Origin: Polaromonas sp. YR568
GTDB taxonomy: Bacteria; Pseudomonadota; Gammaproteobacteria; Burkholderiales; Burkholderiaceae_C
Direction: 5' to 3'
NCBI RefSeq assembly: GCF_900116715.1
Contig: NZ_FPBM01000001.1
Location: forward strand, 126,784-190,783
DNA: 64,000 bases
In this document: positions 40,390 to 49,881 of the stretch, piece after piece
Layout of the letters: each line of letters begins with the position of its first letter
Position numbering within the stretch: position 1 is the stretch's first letter
Notes under the pieces: generated by a model
What the model saw: the letters and a program-made list of their open reading frames with translations, nothing else
The model's database searches: none
Told to the model about the DNA's origin: nothing
Made by a program: the position numbers and the translations under genes

Positions 40390-41514
40390 TCAGCCTGCGG
40401 TTGCGGGAGCTGCTGGCTCAGAAAGGTCATGGCCGGCATCGAGCAGGCCATGACGCTTGAGCAGCGTGCGCAGCACATTGCGCGACAGGCCGAGCTGGCG
40501 CGCGGTGTGCACCTGGTTGCCGCCGCACAATTCAAAGGCGGTTTTGACAAGAGTCTCTTCGACCTTGTTGAACAAATCCGGTTGGGCGGCGTGCAAGCGC
40601 TGTAGGAACACCTCGCGCAGCGCATCGATGGCGGGAGCCGCAGCGATGGCCGTGTCTGCGGCCTGCGCCGCTGCCGTAGCGGGGAGCGGCCTGCCCCCGC
40701 GCGATGCGCCCGCGACGGAACGCTGGATCACCTGCAGATCCACCGCGGTCAACCTGCTTGCGGGCGCTACGATCAAGGCGTAGTGCACGACGTTTTCAAG
40801 TTCGCGGATATTGCCGGGCCAGTCGTGCGCCAGCAAAGCCTGCTCGGCATCAGGCGCCAGGCTGGCGCCGGTGATGCCCAGGCGGGCCGAATAGTTGGCC
40901 AGGAAATGGCGCGCCAGCGGCAGGATGTCGCCGGGGCGTTCATACAGCGGGCGCAACTCCAGCGTGGCGACGCTGATGCGGTAATAAAGGTCGGCACGAA
41001 AGTGGCCTGCCGCCACCGCATTGCGCAGGTCGACGTTGGTGGCGGCGATCAGCCGCACATCCAGCGGAATGGGCTTGCGTGAGCCCAGGCGCACCACCTG
41101 GCGCTCTTGCAGCACGCGCAGCAGCTTGACTTGCAGGGCCAGTGGCAGGTCGCCGATCTCGTCGAGAAACAGCGTGCCGCCGTTGGCCGATTCAAACCAG
41201 CCCGCGCGCGCCTGCGATGCGCCGGTGAAGGCGCCGCTTTCATGGCCGAACAGTTCGGCATCAATCAACGCTTCGCTGAAGGCGCCGCAGTTCACCGCGA
41301 GAAAAGGCCCACGCCGCCCGCTGCCCTGGTGCACGCGGCGCGCCAGCAACTCCTTGCCGGTGCCGGTCTCGCCTATCACCAGCACGGTGGCGTCGGTGGG
41401 CGCGACCTGCTCGACACGCTCAAGCAAGGCGACCGAGCCCGGATCCTCGAACACCAGCGCCTTGGCGCGTATGGACAAGGCCCCGGCGTCGGGAAGCGTC
41501 AGCAGGTGCGACAT
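40390..41514 (-). CDS. Sigma-54-dependent enhancer-binding activator, SfnR-like
   Basis: 374 residues with almost no sensory domain: the AAA+ domain starts near residue 25. Walker A GETGTGKE (48-55), sigma-54 contact loop GAFTGA, Walker B GGTLFLDEIGDLP, arginine-finger region FRADLYYRIS; C-terminal Fis-type HTH KTAFELCGGNQVHTARQLGLSRNVLRTLLKRHGLL. The short form is that of SfnR, which activates sulfone/sulfonate genes under sulfur limitation in pseudomonads. Two sigma-54 promoters with a shared activator box occur within 8 kb. It is flanked by the haloperoxidase-like gene and metNIQ. Confidence 0.87.
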   Translation of the reverse strand: MSHLLTLPDAGALSIRAKALVFEDPGSVALLERVEQVAPTDATVLVIGETGTGKELLARRVHQGSGRRGPFLAVNCGAFSEALIDAELFGHESGAFTGASQARAGWFESANGGTLFLDEIGDLPLALQVKLLRVLQERQVVRLGSRKPIPLDVRLIAATNVDLRNAVAAGHFRADLYYRISVATLELRPLYERPGDILPLARHFLANYSARLGITGASLAPDAEQALLAHDWPGNIRELENVVHYALIVAPASRLTAVDLQVIQRSVAGASRGGRPLPATAAAQAADTAIAAAPAIDALREVFLQRLHAAQPDLFNKVEETLVKTAFELCGGNQVHTARQLGLSRNVLRTLLKRHGLLDAGHDLSEPAAPATAG

Positions 41515-41547
41515 GCGCGTGCGTCCGCAGCGGTTTTGTGGCGCGGT

Positions 41548-42342
41548 TTAGAAGCCGGCGAGCACGGCGCCCTTGAACTCGGCCTGCACGTACTTGCGGA
41601 TTTCTTCCGAGTGGTAGGCCTTCACCAGTTTGGCGACCCATGGCTTGTCTTTGTCTTGCTCACGCACAGCCAGCAGGTTGACGTAAGGCGACTTGGCCGC
41701 TTCCTGGGCAATGGCGTCCTTGGGGTTCAGGCCGGCCGACAGCGCGTAGTTGGTGTTGACGGCCGAGGCGTCCAGGTCGTCCAGCGAGCGTGGCAGCTGG
41801 GCGGCGTCGAGCTCAACAAACTTGAGCTTCTTCGGGTTCTCGATCACGTCCAGCGGCGTGGCTTTGAGGCCGGCGTCGGGTTTGAGCTTGATCAGGCCCT
41901 TGTCTTGCAACACCAGCAGCACGCGGCCGCCATTGGTCGGATCGTTAGGGATGCCGAAGCGTGCGCCTTCTTTCAGCTCGGCCAAGCTCTTGACCTTCTT
42001 GGAGTAGAGGCCGATCGGGAAGTTGACGGTGTAGCCGACATTGACGATCTTGTAGCCGCGGTCTTTGACTTGCTGGTCGAGGAAGGGCTTGTGCTGGTAG
42101 CTGTTGCCGTCCAGGTCGCCGGCGGCGAGTGCGGCGTTGGGCTGGATGTAGTCGCTGAATTCAACGATCTGGATTTTCAGGCCGTCTTTTTCGGCAATCT
42201 TTTTGACCTGCTCAAAAATCTGGGCGTGCGGGCCGGCGGTGACGCCTATCTTCAGCGGCTTGTCTTGTGCGAGCACGGCAACGGGCAGCGATACGGCCAG
42301 CGCGAAGGCGGCGGCGGACTGGATGAGGGTGCGTTTGTTCAT
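41548..42342 (-). CDS. metQ: MetQ/NlpA-family methionine-binding protein
   Basis: 264 residues; signal peptide MNKRTLIQSAAAFALAVSLPVAVLAQ without a lipobox cysteine, so soluble in the periplasm rather than lipid-anchored. NlpA-family pattern: LKIGVTAGPHAQIFEQVKKIAEKDGLKIQIVEFSDYIQPNAALAAGDLDGNSYQHKPFLD and FGIPNDPTNGGRVLLVLQDKGLI. It binds methionine or related sulfur compounds. Last gene of metN-metI-metQ, 119 bases after metI. In sulfur-rich loci such systems may import sulfoxides or sulfones instead of methionine. Confidence 0.9.
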   Translation of the reverse strand: MNKRTLIQSAAAFALAVSLPVAVLAQDKPLKIGVTAGPHAQIFEQVKKIAEKDGLKIQIVEFSDYIQPNAALAAGDLDGNSYQHKPFLDQQVKDRGYKIVNVGYTVNFPIGLYSKKVKSLAELKEGARFGIPNDPTNGGRVLLVLQDKGLIKLKPDAGLKATPLDVIENPKKLKFVELDAAQLPRSLDDLDASAVNTNYALSAGLNPKDAIAQEAAKSPYVNLLAVREQDKDKPWVAKLVKAYHSEEIRKYVQAEFKGAVLAGF

Positions 42343-42461
42343 GGTGTTTCCTTTGGATCAATTGAGAAATGGCTGTCTTTTTGTTGTGTCCCCTCTTCTC
42401 CCGGGAGGAAGAAATTCAGGGAGTCAACATCGCCGCTGAAAATGCAGGTGGGGCGTCATGT

Positions 42462-43127
42462 TCATTTGTGGCTCAACCGGCGCACGGCCCAATCGCCCAG
42501 GCTTTGCACCGCCTGCACAAAGAGAATCAGCACCAGCACCACAGCCAGCATGACTTCAGGCAAAAAGCGCTGGTAGCCATAGCGGATGCCCAGGTCACCC
42601 AGGCCGCCACCGCCGATGGCTCCGGCCATGGCTGAATAACCGGTGAGGCTCACAAAAGTGATGGTCAGGCCCGCGACGATGCCGGGCAGCGCCTCGGGCA
42701 GCAAGACTTTGAGCACGATTTGCCGCGTGGTCGCGCCCATGGCCAGCGCGGCTTCAATCAGGCCGTGATCGACTTCGCGCAGCGAGGTTTCCACCAGCCG
42801 CGCGATAAAGGGCGCGGCCGCAATCGTGAGCGGCACCACGGCAGCCGCCGTGCCGATGGAAGAACCCGTGAGAAAGCGCGTCAGCGGAATGATGGCTACC
42901 AGCAGGATGATGAAAGGCGTGGAGCGCACGGCGTTCACGATGCCGCCGACTACACGGTTGGTGGCCGCGTTCTGCAACACCCCGCCCTGGTCCGTCAGGC
43001 GCAAAAACACGCCCAGCGGAACGCCGATGACCGCGCCCACCAGACCCGAGATACCGACCATGACGATGGTCTCCCACAGCGAGCTGACAAAGAGCTCGAG
43101 CAGGGCCTGAGAAAAATTACTGAACAT
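42462..43127 (-). CDS. metI: Methionine ABC transporter permease MetI
   Basis: 221 residues from the ATG at 43127 ([25 protein letters not shown]), the normal MetI length; a longer open frame upstream is the metN overlap. Five or so transmembrane helices; the coupling loop is [36 protein letters not shown]. Its first 11 bases overlap the end of metN. Confidence 0.92.
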   Translation of the reverse strand: MFSNFSQALLELFVSSLWETIVMVGISGLVGAVIGVPLGVFLRLTDQGGVLQNAATNRVVGGIVNAVRSTPFIILLVAIIPLTRFLTGSSIGTAAAVVPLTIAAAPFIARLVETSLREVDHGLIEAALAMGATTRQIVLKVLLPEALPGIVAGLTITFVSLTGYSAMAGAIGGGGLGDLGIRYGYQRFLPEVMLAVVLVLILFVQAVQSLGDWAVRRLSHK

Positions 43128-44193
43128 GGGCCAAGCCTCCAGGCAATCCGTGCAGCTCTGCACCGACTTCATCGACATGCACACCCGCGCCGCGCAAGTG
43201 CGCCACTGCCGCGTTGAGCTGCTCGCGCGCGCCGCGCGCAAACACCGCGAGCGAGCCGAAAGGCTTGCCCTGAATCTCGTCGACCTGGCCATGCACGATA
43301 GAAAGGTCAATACCGAAGCGGCGAATCACATCCGACAGCAGCGGCCGGTCTGATTCGTCGCCTGCAAATGCGAGGCGCAACAACTGCCCTTCTTCGGCGT
43401 GCTCGGCGCTCATCAGCGTGCGTATGCGCGCCAGCACACTGTCGGGCAACTCTTGCGGCACGATCTCGGCGATCAGGCTGCGGGTGGTTTCGTGTTGGGG
43501 GCGGGTGAAGACGTCAATCACCGGCCCGCTCTCGACAATGCGGCCGGCATCGATCACCGCCACACGGTCCGCCACCTGCTTGATGACCTGCATCTGGTGC
43601 GTGATCAGCACGATGGTCAGGCCAAACTCCTTGTTGATTTGCCGCAGCAGGCCGAGGATGGAGCGCGTGGTTTCCGGGTCCAGCGCGGAAGTCGCTTCGT
43701 CAGACAGCAGCACCTTGGGCCTGTTGGCCAGTGCGCGCGCAATGCCGACGCGCTGCTTTTGCCCGCCGCTGATCTGCGCCGGGTAGCGGTCTGCCAAAGC
43801 GCTCAGGCCCACCAGCTCCAGCAGTGGGCCGACGCGCGCCTTGATCTCGTCGGCAGACAGGCCGGCGATTTCAAGCGGCAAGGCCACGTTGCCGTACACC
43901 GTGCGGGACGACAGCAAATTGAAGTGCTGAAAGATGATGCCGATGTCGCGGCGCGCCACGCGCAGTGCGTCGCCGTTCAGCGAGGTCAACTCGCGCCCGC
44001 CCACCAGCACCTGGCCTTCGGTGGGCCGGTTCAGCAGGTTGATCACCCGCACCAGCGAACTTTTACCTGCGCCGCTGCGGCCGATGATTCCGTAGACCTC
44101 GCCTGGCTGGATGTGAAGGTCCACGCCCCTGAGCGCCTGGACCGGCCCCGTGGGGCCCTTGTACGTTTGAAAAATTCCCTTGAGCTCGATCAT
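43117..44193 (-). CDS. metN: Methionine ABC transporter ATPase MetN
   Basis: 358 residues from the ATG at 44193. Walker [11 protein letters not shown]-loop [16 protein letters not shown], signature [15 protein letters not shown], Walker [18 protein letters not shown]-loop THQM. The C-terminal ~100 residues are the NIL (ACT-like) regulatory domain ([37 protein letters not shown]) that binds methionine and inhibits transport. First gene of the operon; the divergent DUF2239 gene starts 316 bases away. Confidence 0.93.
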   Translation of the reverse strand: MIELKGIFQTYKGPTGPVQALRGVDLHIQPGEVYGIIGRSGAGKSSLVRVINLLNRPTEGQVLVGGRELTSLNGDALRVARRDIGIIFQHFNLLSSRTVYGNVALPLEIAGLSADEIKARVGPLLELVGLSALADRYPAQISGGQKQRVGIARALANRPKVLLSDEATSALDPETTRSILGLLRQINKEFGLTIVLITHQMQVIKQVADRVAVIDAGRIVESGPVIDVFTRPQHETTRSLIAEIVPQELPDSVLARIRTLMSAEHAEEGQLLRLAFAGDESDRPLLSDVIRRFGIDLSIVHGQVDEIQGKPFGSLAVFARGAREQLNAAVAHLRGAGVHVDEVGAELHGLPGGLAHVQ

Positions 44194-44509
44194 GAAATCC
44201 GCTGGCCCTCTTCGCCGCCATGTGTGCCGCAAGCTTTCTTGTGGAAAGTGCTGGCTTTTTTTGAACAGGTAGGGAATGTAAAGGCCTGAATCTCAAACTC
44301 AAAAGAATATTAAATAGGTTATTTAGATTAATTTCGACTATTGAATAGTGATAACACTTAATTACACCCGGCTTAAATTTATCTGGACAATTTATACCCG
44401 GGTGTTATAGAATTTATTCACCCGGATGAAATTCATCTGCTTCTTGGCCCTTTTTTGGCCTTTTCTCAACAGTTTCCGAACACTTTCTGGACGCTTTAAC
44501 GCGCTTCTT
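44194..44509. promoter_or_regulatory. AT-rich divergent region with repeated CACCCGG boxes
   Basis: 316 bases between metN and the DUF2239/MATE operon. CACCCGG-type boxes recur at 44365-44371, 44397-44405 (inverted, CCCGGGTGT) and 44419-44424, interleaved with AATTTAT at 44376-44382, 44389-44395 and 44411-44417. TTACACCCGG and CCGGGTGTTA form an inverted pair about 26 bases apart. This looks like a multi-site operator; the regulator is not identified. Confidence 0.5.
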
Positions 44510-45094
44510 ATGTCATCTGTTTCCTCACCTGATACTCCGCCTCGTCTGGTCGCCTTCTCAGGCTTTCGCCAGGTCGCCGCCGGCGACCGCACGCAGGTCA
44601 TCCACGCGCTGCGCAAACTCTTCACTACGGAAGAAACGCTGCTCCGCGTTTTCAACGACGCGACTGGCGAGCGCATCGACCTGGATCTGCGCCCCGAGGC
44701 TGAACCAACGCCCTCGCCTGCCCCGGCCGAAGAAACCGTTGCAACCCGCCCGGTGGGCCGGCCCAAGCTCGGTGTGGTGGCGCGTGAGGTCACGCTGCTG
44801 CCGCGCCATTGGGAATGGCTGGGCAGCCAGCCTGGCGGTGCGTCGGTCACCCTGCGCCGCCTCATCGACGAATCCCGCAAGGCCAGCGAAGGCCGTGTCA
44901 GCGTACGTGCCTCGCGTGAAAACGCCTACCGCTTCATGAGCGAGATGGCCGGCGACTTTGCAGGCTTTGAAGAAGCCACCCGCGCGCTGTTTGCGGGCGA
45001 CAAAATCAAATTTGAAGACCTTGTCGCGCCCTGGCCTGAAGACGTACGCCTGCAGCTGGCAAAGCTCGCCGCCACCAGCTGGAGCGCCGCATGA
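44510..45094 (+). CDS. DUF2239 family protein
   Basis: 194 residues from the ATG at 44510; a 28-residue extension upstream is possible but atypical. The DUF2239 pattern is clear: AFSGFRQVAAGDRTQVIHALRKLF, then VFNDATGERIDLDLRP, RPKLGVVAREVTLLPRHWEWLGSQPGGASVTLRRLIDESRK, and DFAGFEEATRALFAGD near the end. Function unknown; the mid-domain resembles a small DNA-binding or regulatory fold. Its stop overlaps the MATE start as ATGA, and this DUF2239-MATE linkage suggests a role in controlling or assisting the exporter. Confidence 0.83.
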   Translation: MSSVSSPDTPPRLVAFSGFRQVAAGDRTQVIHALRKLFTTEETLLRVFNDATGERIDLDLRPEAEPTPSPAPAEETVATRPVGRPKLGVVAREVTLLPRHWEWLGSQPGGASVTLRRLIDESRKASEGRVSVRASRENAYRFMSEMAGDFAGFEEATRALFAGDKIKFEDLVAPWPEDVRLQLAKLAATSWSAA

Positions 45095-46464
45095 AGCCGC
45101 CCGCCGGCAAAGCCCTGAGCGACAGTGTGCCGATGTGGAAGACCTTCGCGGCCTTCCTCGGCCCCATGTTGCTGAGCAATATCCTGCAGTCGCTCTCGGG
45201 CACGATCAACAACATCTACATCGGGCAGATGATTGGCGTGGGCGCGCTCGCGGCCGCGACCAGCTTTTTTCCCATCATGTTTTTCTTTATTGCCTTCACC
45301 ATCGGGCTGGGCGCGGGGGCAGCGGTGCTGATCGGCCAGGCCTGGGGCGCGCGTGATACGGGCAAGGTCAAGGCCGTGGCCGGCACGGCGCTGACGGTGG
45401 GCGCGGGCTTTGGCCTCTTGGTAGCGGTCTTTGGCGGCACCTTCACGGCGCCCTTGCTGAAGGCGCTGGGCACACCGCCCGACATCCTGGCCGACACAAC
45501 GCTGTATGCCCGCATCATGCTAATGGCCATGCCGGCGCTGTTTGTCTTCCTGCTGTCGACCTCCATGCTGCGCGGCGTGGGTGATACGGTGACACCGCTT
45601 TACACCCTGTGCATTTCAACGGCCTGCGGCCTCATCGTGACGCCCGCGCTCATCCTGGGATGGGGCGGACTGCCCAAGCTGGGCGTGGCCAGCAGCGCCA
45701 TTGCCACCATCGTGTCCTTTATCGTCGCGGCCGGCTGGCTGGCCTGGCGCCTGCACCGCATCAAGAGCCCGCTGGCGCCCGACGCCGAATTCAGGCGGCA
45801 CCTGCGCGTGAATCCGGCCATCCTCAAGACCGTGCTCAAAGTCGGTGTGCCCACCGGCGTGCAGCTGATCGTTATCTCTCTGGCAGAGATTGCGCTGCTC
45901 TCGCTGGTCAACGGCTACGGCTCCAGCGCCACCGCGGCGTACGGCGCGGTGAACCAGGTGGTGGCCTATGTGCAGTTCCCGGCGATTTCGATCGCCATCA
46001 CCGCCTCCATCCTGGGCGCGCAAGCCATTGGCGCAGGCCGCACCGACAAGCTGGGCGCCATCACGCGCACAGGCCTGCAGATGAACCTGGCGCTGACCGG
46101 CGTGCTGGTGCTGCTGGGTTATTTGTTCTCGCGCCACCTGATGGGCTTTTTCATCACCAGCGAGCCGGTAATCGAGCTGTCGCAAACCCTGCTGCACATC
46201 ATGCTGTGGAGCAGCGTGGTCTTCGGCATGCAGGGCGTGGTGTCGGGTGTGATGCGCGCCAGCGGCACGGTATGGGTGCCCATGGGGATTTCGATCTTCT
46301 GCATCGCATTGATCGAAGTGCCTGTGGCGTGGTTCATGAGCCACCGCATCGGCATCAACGGGATCTGGATGGCCTACCCGGTGACCTTTGTGGCGATGCT
46401 GGGCTTGCAGACCGCGTATTACCGCCTGGTGTGGCGCAAGCAGGCGATCAGGCGGCTGATTTGA
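45091..46464 (+). CDS. MATE-family multidrug/sodium or proton antiporter
   Basis: 457 residues with twelve predicted transmembrane helices in two MatE halves (about 14-180 and 235-400). Motifs: LGPMLLSNILQSLSGTINNIYIGQMIGVGALAAAT and the second-half AVNQVVAYVQFPAISIAITASILGAQAIGAG. It exports cationic drugs or metabolites across the inner membrane. Coupled by ATGA overlap to the DUF2239 gene; its end overlaps the convergent hypothetical gene by 17 bases. Confidence 0.92.
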   Translation: MKPPAGKALSDSVPMWKTFAAFLGPMLLSNILQSLSGTINNIYIGQMIGVGALAAATSFFPIMFFFIAFTIGLGAGAAVLIGQAWGARDTGKVKAVAGTALTVGAGFGLLVAVFGGTFTAPLLKALGTPPDILADTTLYARIMLMAMPALFVFLLSTSMLRGVGDTVTPLYTLCISTACGLIVTPALILGWGGLPKLGVASSAIATIVSFIVAAGWLAWRLHRIKSPLAPDAEFRRHLRVNPAILKTVLKVGVPTGVQLIVISLAEIALLSLVNGYGSSATAAYGAVNQVVAYVQFPAISIAITASILGAQAIGAGRTDKLGAITRTGLQMNLALTGVLVLLGYLFSRHLMGFFITSEPVIELSQTLLHIMLWSSVVFGMQGVVSGVMRASGTVWVPMGISIFCIALIEVPVAWFMSHRIGINGIWMAYPVTFVAMLGLQTAYYRLVWRKQAIRRLI

Positions 46465-46891
46465 ACTGCACGGGGGCAGCCGCCTTTTGGCCGCTGCCCA
46501 TGCGGCCCGGCAGCAAGGGGTAACCCAGGCGCCGGGACCGCTGAGCTGGCTCAGGCGCAAGGCCCGCCGGGCGGCTGTCGGCAAACTCGGGCAAATGCTC
46601 GGCCAGTGGCTCAAAGCGGCTCACGATCCCCGGGCACACCCAGTGGCGCACCCAGCGCGCCATGGCGATACGGGGGTCGCCGATGCGAAGGCTGTCGGCA
46701 AAACGCGGGCTTTTGAAGGAGCGCGCCACATGCCGCTCCACCAGCGGCGTGGCCTCATCGGCCACCCAGTCCAGAAAGCCGGGGGACATCTTGAGGCGGC
46801 TTGCCTTGACCAGCTCTATCACCAGGCTGTCCAGCGCGGCAACGGCCAGGATGGAAGCTTCTTCGGCGGAAATGGGGTGGCTGCGGATCAT
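46448..46891 (-). CDS. Hypothetical protein
   Basis: 147 residues from the ATG at 46891; longer starts at 46945 or 47020 are possible but add cysteine-rich sequence of poor quality. The start MIRSHPISAEEASILAVAALDSLVIELV suggests a helical protein; no domain recognised. The C-terminal part is Arg/Pro-rich. Codon usage is consistent with coding. It lies 91 bases downstream of another unknown gene on the same strand. Confidence 0.55.
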   Translation of the reverse strand: MIRSHPISAEEASILAVAALDSLVIELVKASRLKMSPGFLDWVADEATPLVERHVARSFKSPRFADSLRIGDPRIAMARWVRHWVCPGIVSRFEPLAEHLPEFADSRPAGLAPEPAQRSRRLGYPLLPGRMGSGQKAAAPVQFKSAA

Positions 46892-46982
46892 GGTGATGCG
46901 GGAAAACGGAAGGTTTATCTTGCCCGCGCAAGATGACACCTTCATGTCTATACAAGCGCCGCCAAAGCAAACGCCGCCAAAG

Positions 46983-47540
46983 TCATTGTTCGGGCGGCAG
47001 CAGCATGGCAATGCGCTCACTCAGCCCATCCGCCCTGTCGGGGCCGGCGATTTCCTCAACATTGAGGATGATGTCGCGGGCAATCGCCATCATGGCCTCA
47101 CGGCTGCGCGCCTCACGCAGCTGGTCCCGGTAGTGCGTTGCCAGCGCGGGCATCTTCCTCACAAACATGCGCTCGCAGATGTCGAACAGAAACATGCGGG
47201 TGGTCGCCAGAGAGCGCTTGCCTTCAAAGTTGTCGCTGCCGGCCTGGGCCGGCTCTTCGGCCAGCGGCGCGGGCCGCGTGGGCGTGGCGCTCTGCGCGGG
47301 CGCCTCCGGAGCCGCCGGAACCGACGGCGCAGCAGAGGCAACACTTGCCGTGGCGGGCACCAGGTACCCGCCGGCAATCAGCTTTTTCAGGATGCTGCCA
47401 TCGTCCTGCAGCAAGGCCTGCATTTCACTCTCGGTCTTGCGGCCGTCCGCCAGAAAAAGCGCCGAGCGCTCACGAAGGTTGAGCACGCGCTCCTTCGAGA
47501 CCAGCTCAAGCTTTGCTTTTTCGGTTTTTTGCAGAGGCAT
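46983..47540 (-). CDS. Hypothetical protein with Ala/Pro-rich linker
   Basis: 185 residues from the ATG at 47540. Residues 1-58 (KTEKAKLELVSKERVLNLRERSALFLADGRKTESEMQALL) look like a small helical, winged-helix-like module; residues about 60-95 are an Ala/Pro linker; residues 105-185 are helical (TTRMFLFDICERMFVRKMPALATHYRDQLREARSREAMMAIARDII). Cytoplasmic. I do not recognise the family, but the pattern of an N-terminal small domain plus linker recalls regulatory proteins of this group of bacteria. The 245 bases upstream to the palindromic element (47541-47785) contain nothing identifiable. Confidence 0.65.
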   Translation of the reverse strand: MPLQKTEKAKLELVSKERVLNLRERSALFLADGRKTESEMQALLQDDGSILKKLIAGGYLVPATASVASAAPSVPAAPEAPAQSATPTRPAPLAEEPAQAGSDNFEGKRSLATTRMFLFDICERMFVRKMPALATHYRDQLREARSREAMMAIARDIILNVEEIAGPDRADGLSERIAMLLPPEQ

Positions 47541-47785
47541 GCAGCGCGCACGTTCGGAGTTGTAAGGACATGTGAACGTTAGGGGGTGCGCGTGTCCGGT
47601 TCGTGACATCGGTCTCTGTGAGTGCTGCCGCGAGGTAAAGATGTTTTTTTCTTTGGTGGTTCGGGGTGGGGGAACAGTTACTTGCGGGGGGTGGTGGTGT
47701 CATGGCGTCGACATTGTTTCGATGTACAGCTGTTTGCGTTTGATGAGGGTTATGAGTTGGTCGTTTGTTTGATCGTGGAAAAGCT

Positions 47786-48359
47786 GCTGGCCGGGGGTTG
47801 CCCGGCAGCAAGTAACTTTCTTTTGCTTCGCCAAAAGAAAGTCACCAAAGAAAAGGCGACCCGCAGTCTGGGTCCCTACGCTTCGCTTCGGGCAACCTGC
47901 GGTGCTCGAGCCAAGCGGGGTCAAAAACAACTCGCCTTCGGCTCAAACAAGTTTTTGCCCTGATCCGCTTGTCTCTGCGCTCCTCGGCCCAGCCAGGACG
48001 GGGCAATCGGGAGCGGGAACCGAAGACAGAAATACCAAAGACAAATACCAACAAGGACTCGCCATGGCGAGTCCTTGTTTCTTCAGGTATTCGGGTTTCT
48101 GTCTTCGGCTGTTTGGTATTCGGTATTGGTATTCCTGTCTCCACCCCCTTCTGTATGCGCCGAGGAGCGGAGGTCCAGACGGATAAGGGCAAAAACTTGT
48201 TTGAGCGTAGCGAGTTGTTTTTGACCCCGTCTGGACCGAGCACCGCAGGTTGCCCGTAGCGAAGCGAAGGGACGCAGACAGCAGGGTCGCCTTTTCTTTG
48301 CTTACTTCCTTTTGGCGAAGCAAAAGAAAGTGAGTCGCCGCCGGGCGACCCCGGCCAGC
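47786..48359. repeat. Large palindromic intergenic element, copy 2 (inverted relative to copy 1)
   Basis: Same architecture as copy 1: GCTGGCCGGG outer arms, an ACTTTCTTTTG/CAAAAGAAAGT hairpin near the left end (47816-47842) with a slightly altered match on the right, and a 30-bp central palindrome (48050-48079) identical to that at 24685. Here the left arm carries the CAAGCGG/CCGCTTG stem (47912-47918, 47965-47971) and the right arm the GGTCCAGACGG/CCGTCTGGACC stem (48172-48182, 48227-48237), so the arms are exchanged: copy 2 is copy 1 flipped. It lies between divergent genes (unknown at 47540 and GST at 48434). A partial outer arm continues to about 48378. Confidence 0.85.
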
Positions 48360-48433
48360 CGCCCTCAGCAGAGAACACCCCACCTTGATACGATAAACCC
48401 ACCAACCCCTCAAACCCCACCAACACCCCCCTT

Positions 48434-49078
48434 ATGCAACTCATAGGAATGCTCGACTCCCCCTACGTCCGCCGCGTAGCCATCTCCCTGCAGCTGCTCG
48501 GCCTGCGTTTTGAACACCAGTCGGTCTCAGTCTTCAGCACCTTCGAAAAATTCCGCAGCATCAACCCGGTGGTCAAAGCCCCTACCCTGGTCTGCGACGA
48601 CGGCACGGTGCTGATGGACTCCACGCTCATCATTGACTACGCCGAAGCGCTGGCCGCCCAGGCACCGGCTCACAGAAGCCTGATGCCCGCCAAGCTAGCC
48701 GAGCGCCAGCAATCCCTGCGCGTCATCGGCCTGGCGCTGGCGGCTTGTGAAAAAACCGTGCAGATTGTGTATGAACGCATGGTGCGCCCGCCTGAAAAAC
48801 TGCACCAGCCCTGGGTGTCGCGCGTGACAGGCCAGTTGCTGGCAGCCTACGGCGAACTGGAAGCGGAGCTGCAGCGCAAACCGCTGGCCGTAACCAGCGA
48901 CACCATGGGCCAGGACGGCGTGACCGTCGGCATCACCTGGTATTTCACACAGGCGATGCTGCCCGAAGTGGTCAATCCGGCAGACTACCCGGCCTTACGT
49001 GAGTTCTCTGCGCGGGCTGAGCAGTTGCCGGAATTCACGGCTGCGCCGCACAGCGACATCACCTACTCATGCCATTGA
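48434..49078 (+). CDS. Glutathione S-transferase family protein
   Basis: 214 residues. Thioredoxin-like N-terminal domain (QLIGMLDSPYVRRVAISLQLLGL, Ser/Tyr catalytic position at S9-Y11; NPVVKAPTLVCDDGTVLMDSTLIIDYAEAL with the cis-Pro-region and the Glu/Asp-Ser glutathione contact) and an all-alpha C-terminal domain. The substrate is unknown. It starts just beyond palindromic element copy 2; the ribosome site is weak. Confidence 0.85.
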   Translation: MQLIGMLDSPYVRRVAISLQLLGLRFEHQSVSVFSTFEKFRSINPVVKAPTLVCDDGTVLMDSTLIIDYAEALAAQAPAHRSLMPAKLAERQQSLRVIGLALAACEKTVQIVYERMVRPPEKLHQPWVSRVTGQLLAAYGELEAELQRKPLAVTSDTMGQDGVTVGITWYFTQAMLPEVVNPADYPALREFSARAEQLPEFTAAPHSDITYSCH

Positions 49079-49107
49079 CGCACCCTGACGTCCGGATTTA
49101 AAAACCC

Positions 49108-49683
49108 ATGCGCCCTCTCGACAGTACAAGCAGCTCAGCGGGCCTTGGTCGATTCATCCTGGAGCGGCCCGCAGCGGTAGCGCTTGTCTTGCCATGGCTG
49201 TTGGTGATGTGGCCATTTGCCTTTCTTTCATCGACCCTGCTGCAAACGCCGTGGTTCCCGGAGATGGTCAATACCGTGGCCGAATGGATTCCGATGATCG
49301 ACCGGATGGCCCGGGGAGCGCGCGATCCGGCATGGACACGCGCCGCGCTGGCCTGCTTGTGGGCCAGCGGCCCGGTCTGGTTCGTCGCCGCGGCCATTCT
49401 GGGCCTGCGAACGCTCAAGGCCAGGATTTACCCTCAAAAGCACGTGGACGTATCGTTCTACCTGTTCAGCATTCTGCTATTTAGCGGAGTCATGCTTGTC
49501 CTGGCGACGATCCGGCCGAGCGGCCTCAGGCGGGTCGATTTGATAGGCACCATCTTTACGGATGGTTGGGGCCTCTTCACGATCGGCTGGTTTCCCATCA
49601 CGTGTTTCTTTGTCGTTTTCGGATTGATAGCCGCCATCCCGCTCTCCCGCTTGTTTGGCGTGGAGCACCACCGCGACACCTAG
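49108..49683 (+). CDS. Hypothetical inner-membrane protein
   Basis: 191 residues with about four hydrophobic segments (near 22-44, 84-103, 118-138 and 155-180). No domain recognised. Its start is 30 bases after the GST stop and on the same strand, so co-transcription is possible. No catalytic-looking motif; the loops are basic or aromatic (RIYPQKHVDVSFYL). Confidence 0.65.
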   Translation: MRPLDSTSSSAGLGRFILERPAAVALVLPWLLVMWPFAFLSSTLLQTPWFPEMVNTVAEWIPMIDRMARGARDPAWTRAALACLWASGPVWFVAAAILGLRTLKARIYPQKHVDVSFYLFSILLFSGVMLVLATIRPSGLRRVDLIGTIFTDGWGLFTIGWFPITCFFVVFGLIAAIPLSRLFGVEHHRDT

Positions 49684-49881
49684 TCTGGAAGGCCCGGTCA
49701 ACGCAAAGACCGCACTCTTTCAGGGTCATCTGCATCACAGCAGATAGTGCGATAGAGTCGCCATGCCAAACCTGAACACGCGGTTGCGTGACAGAGGGAG
49801 AAACCACTGCCGGGACATGCAGAAGTTTTGGCTACTGATCGATATGCAAGTGCGCCAAAAGCATTCATTGAAAGATCGAAC

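Noticed and set aside
47842-48444. Apparent ORFs inside palindromic element copy 2
   Set aside because: Same reason as for copy 1.
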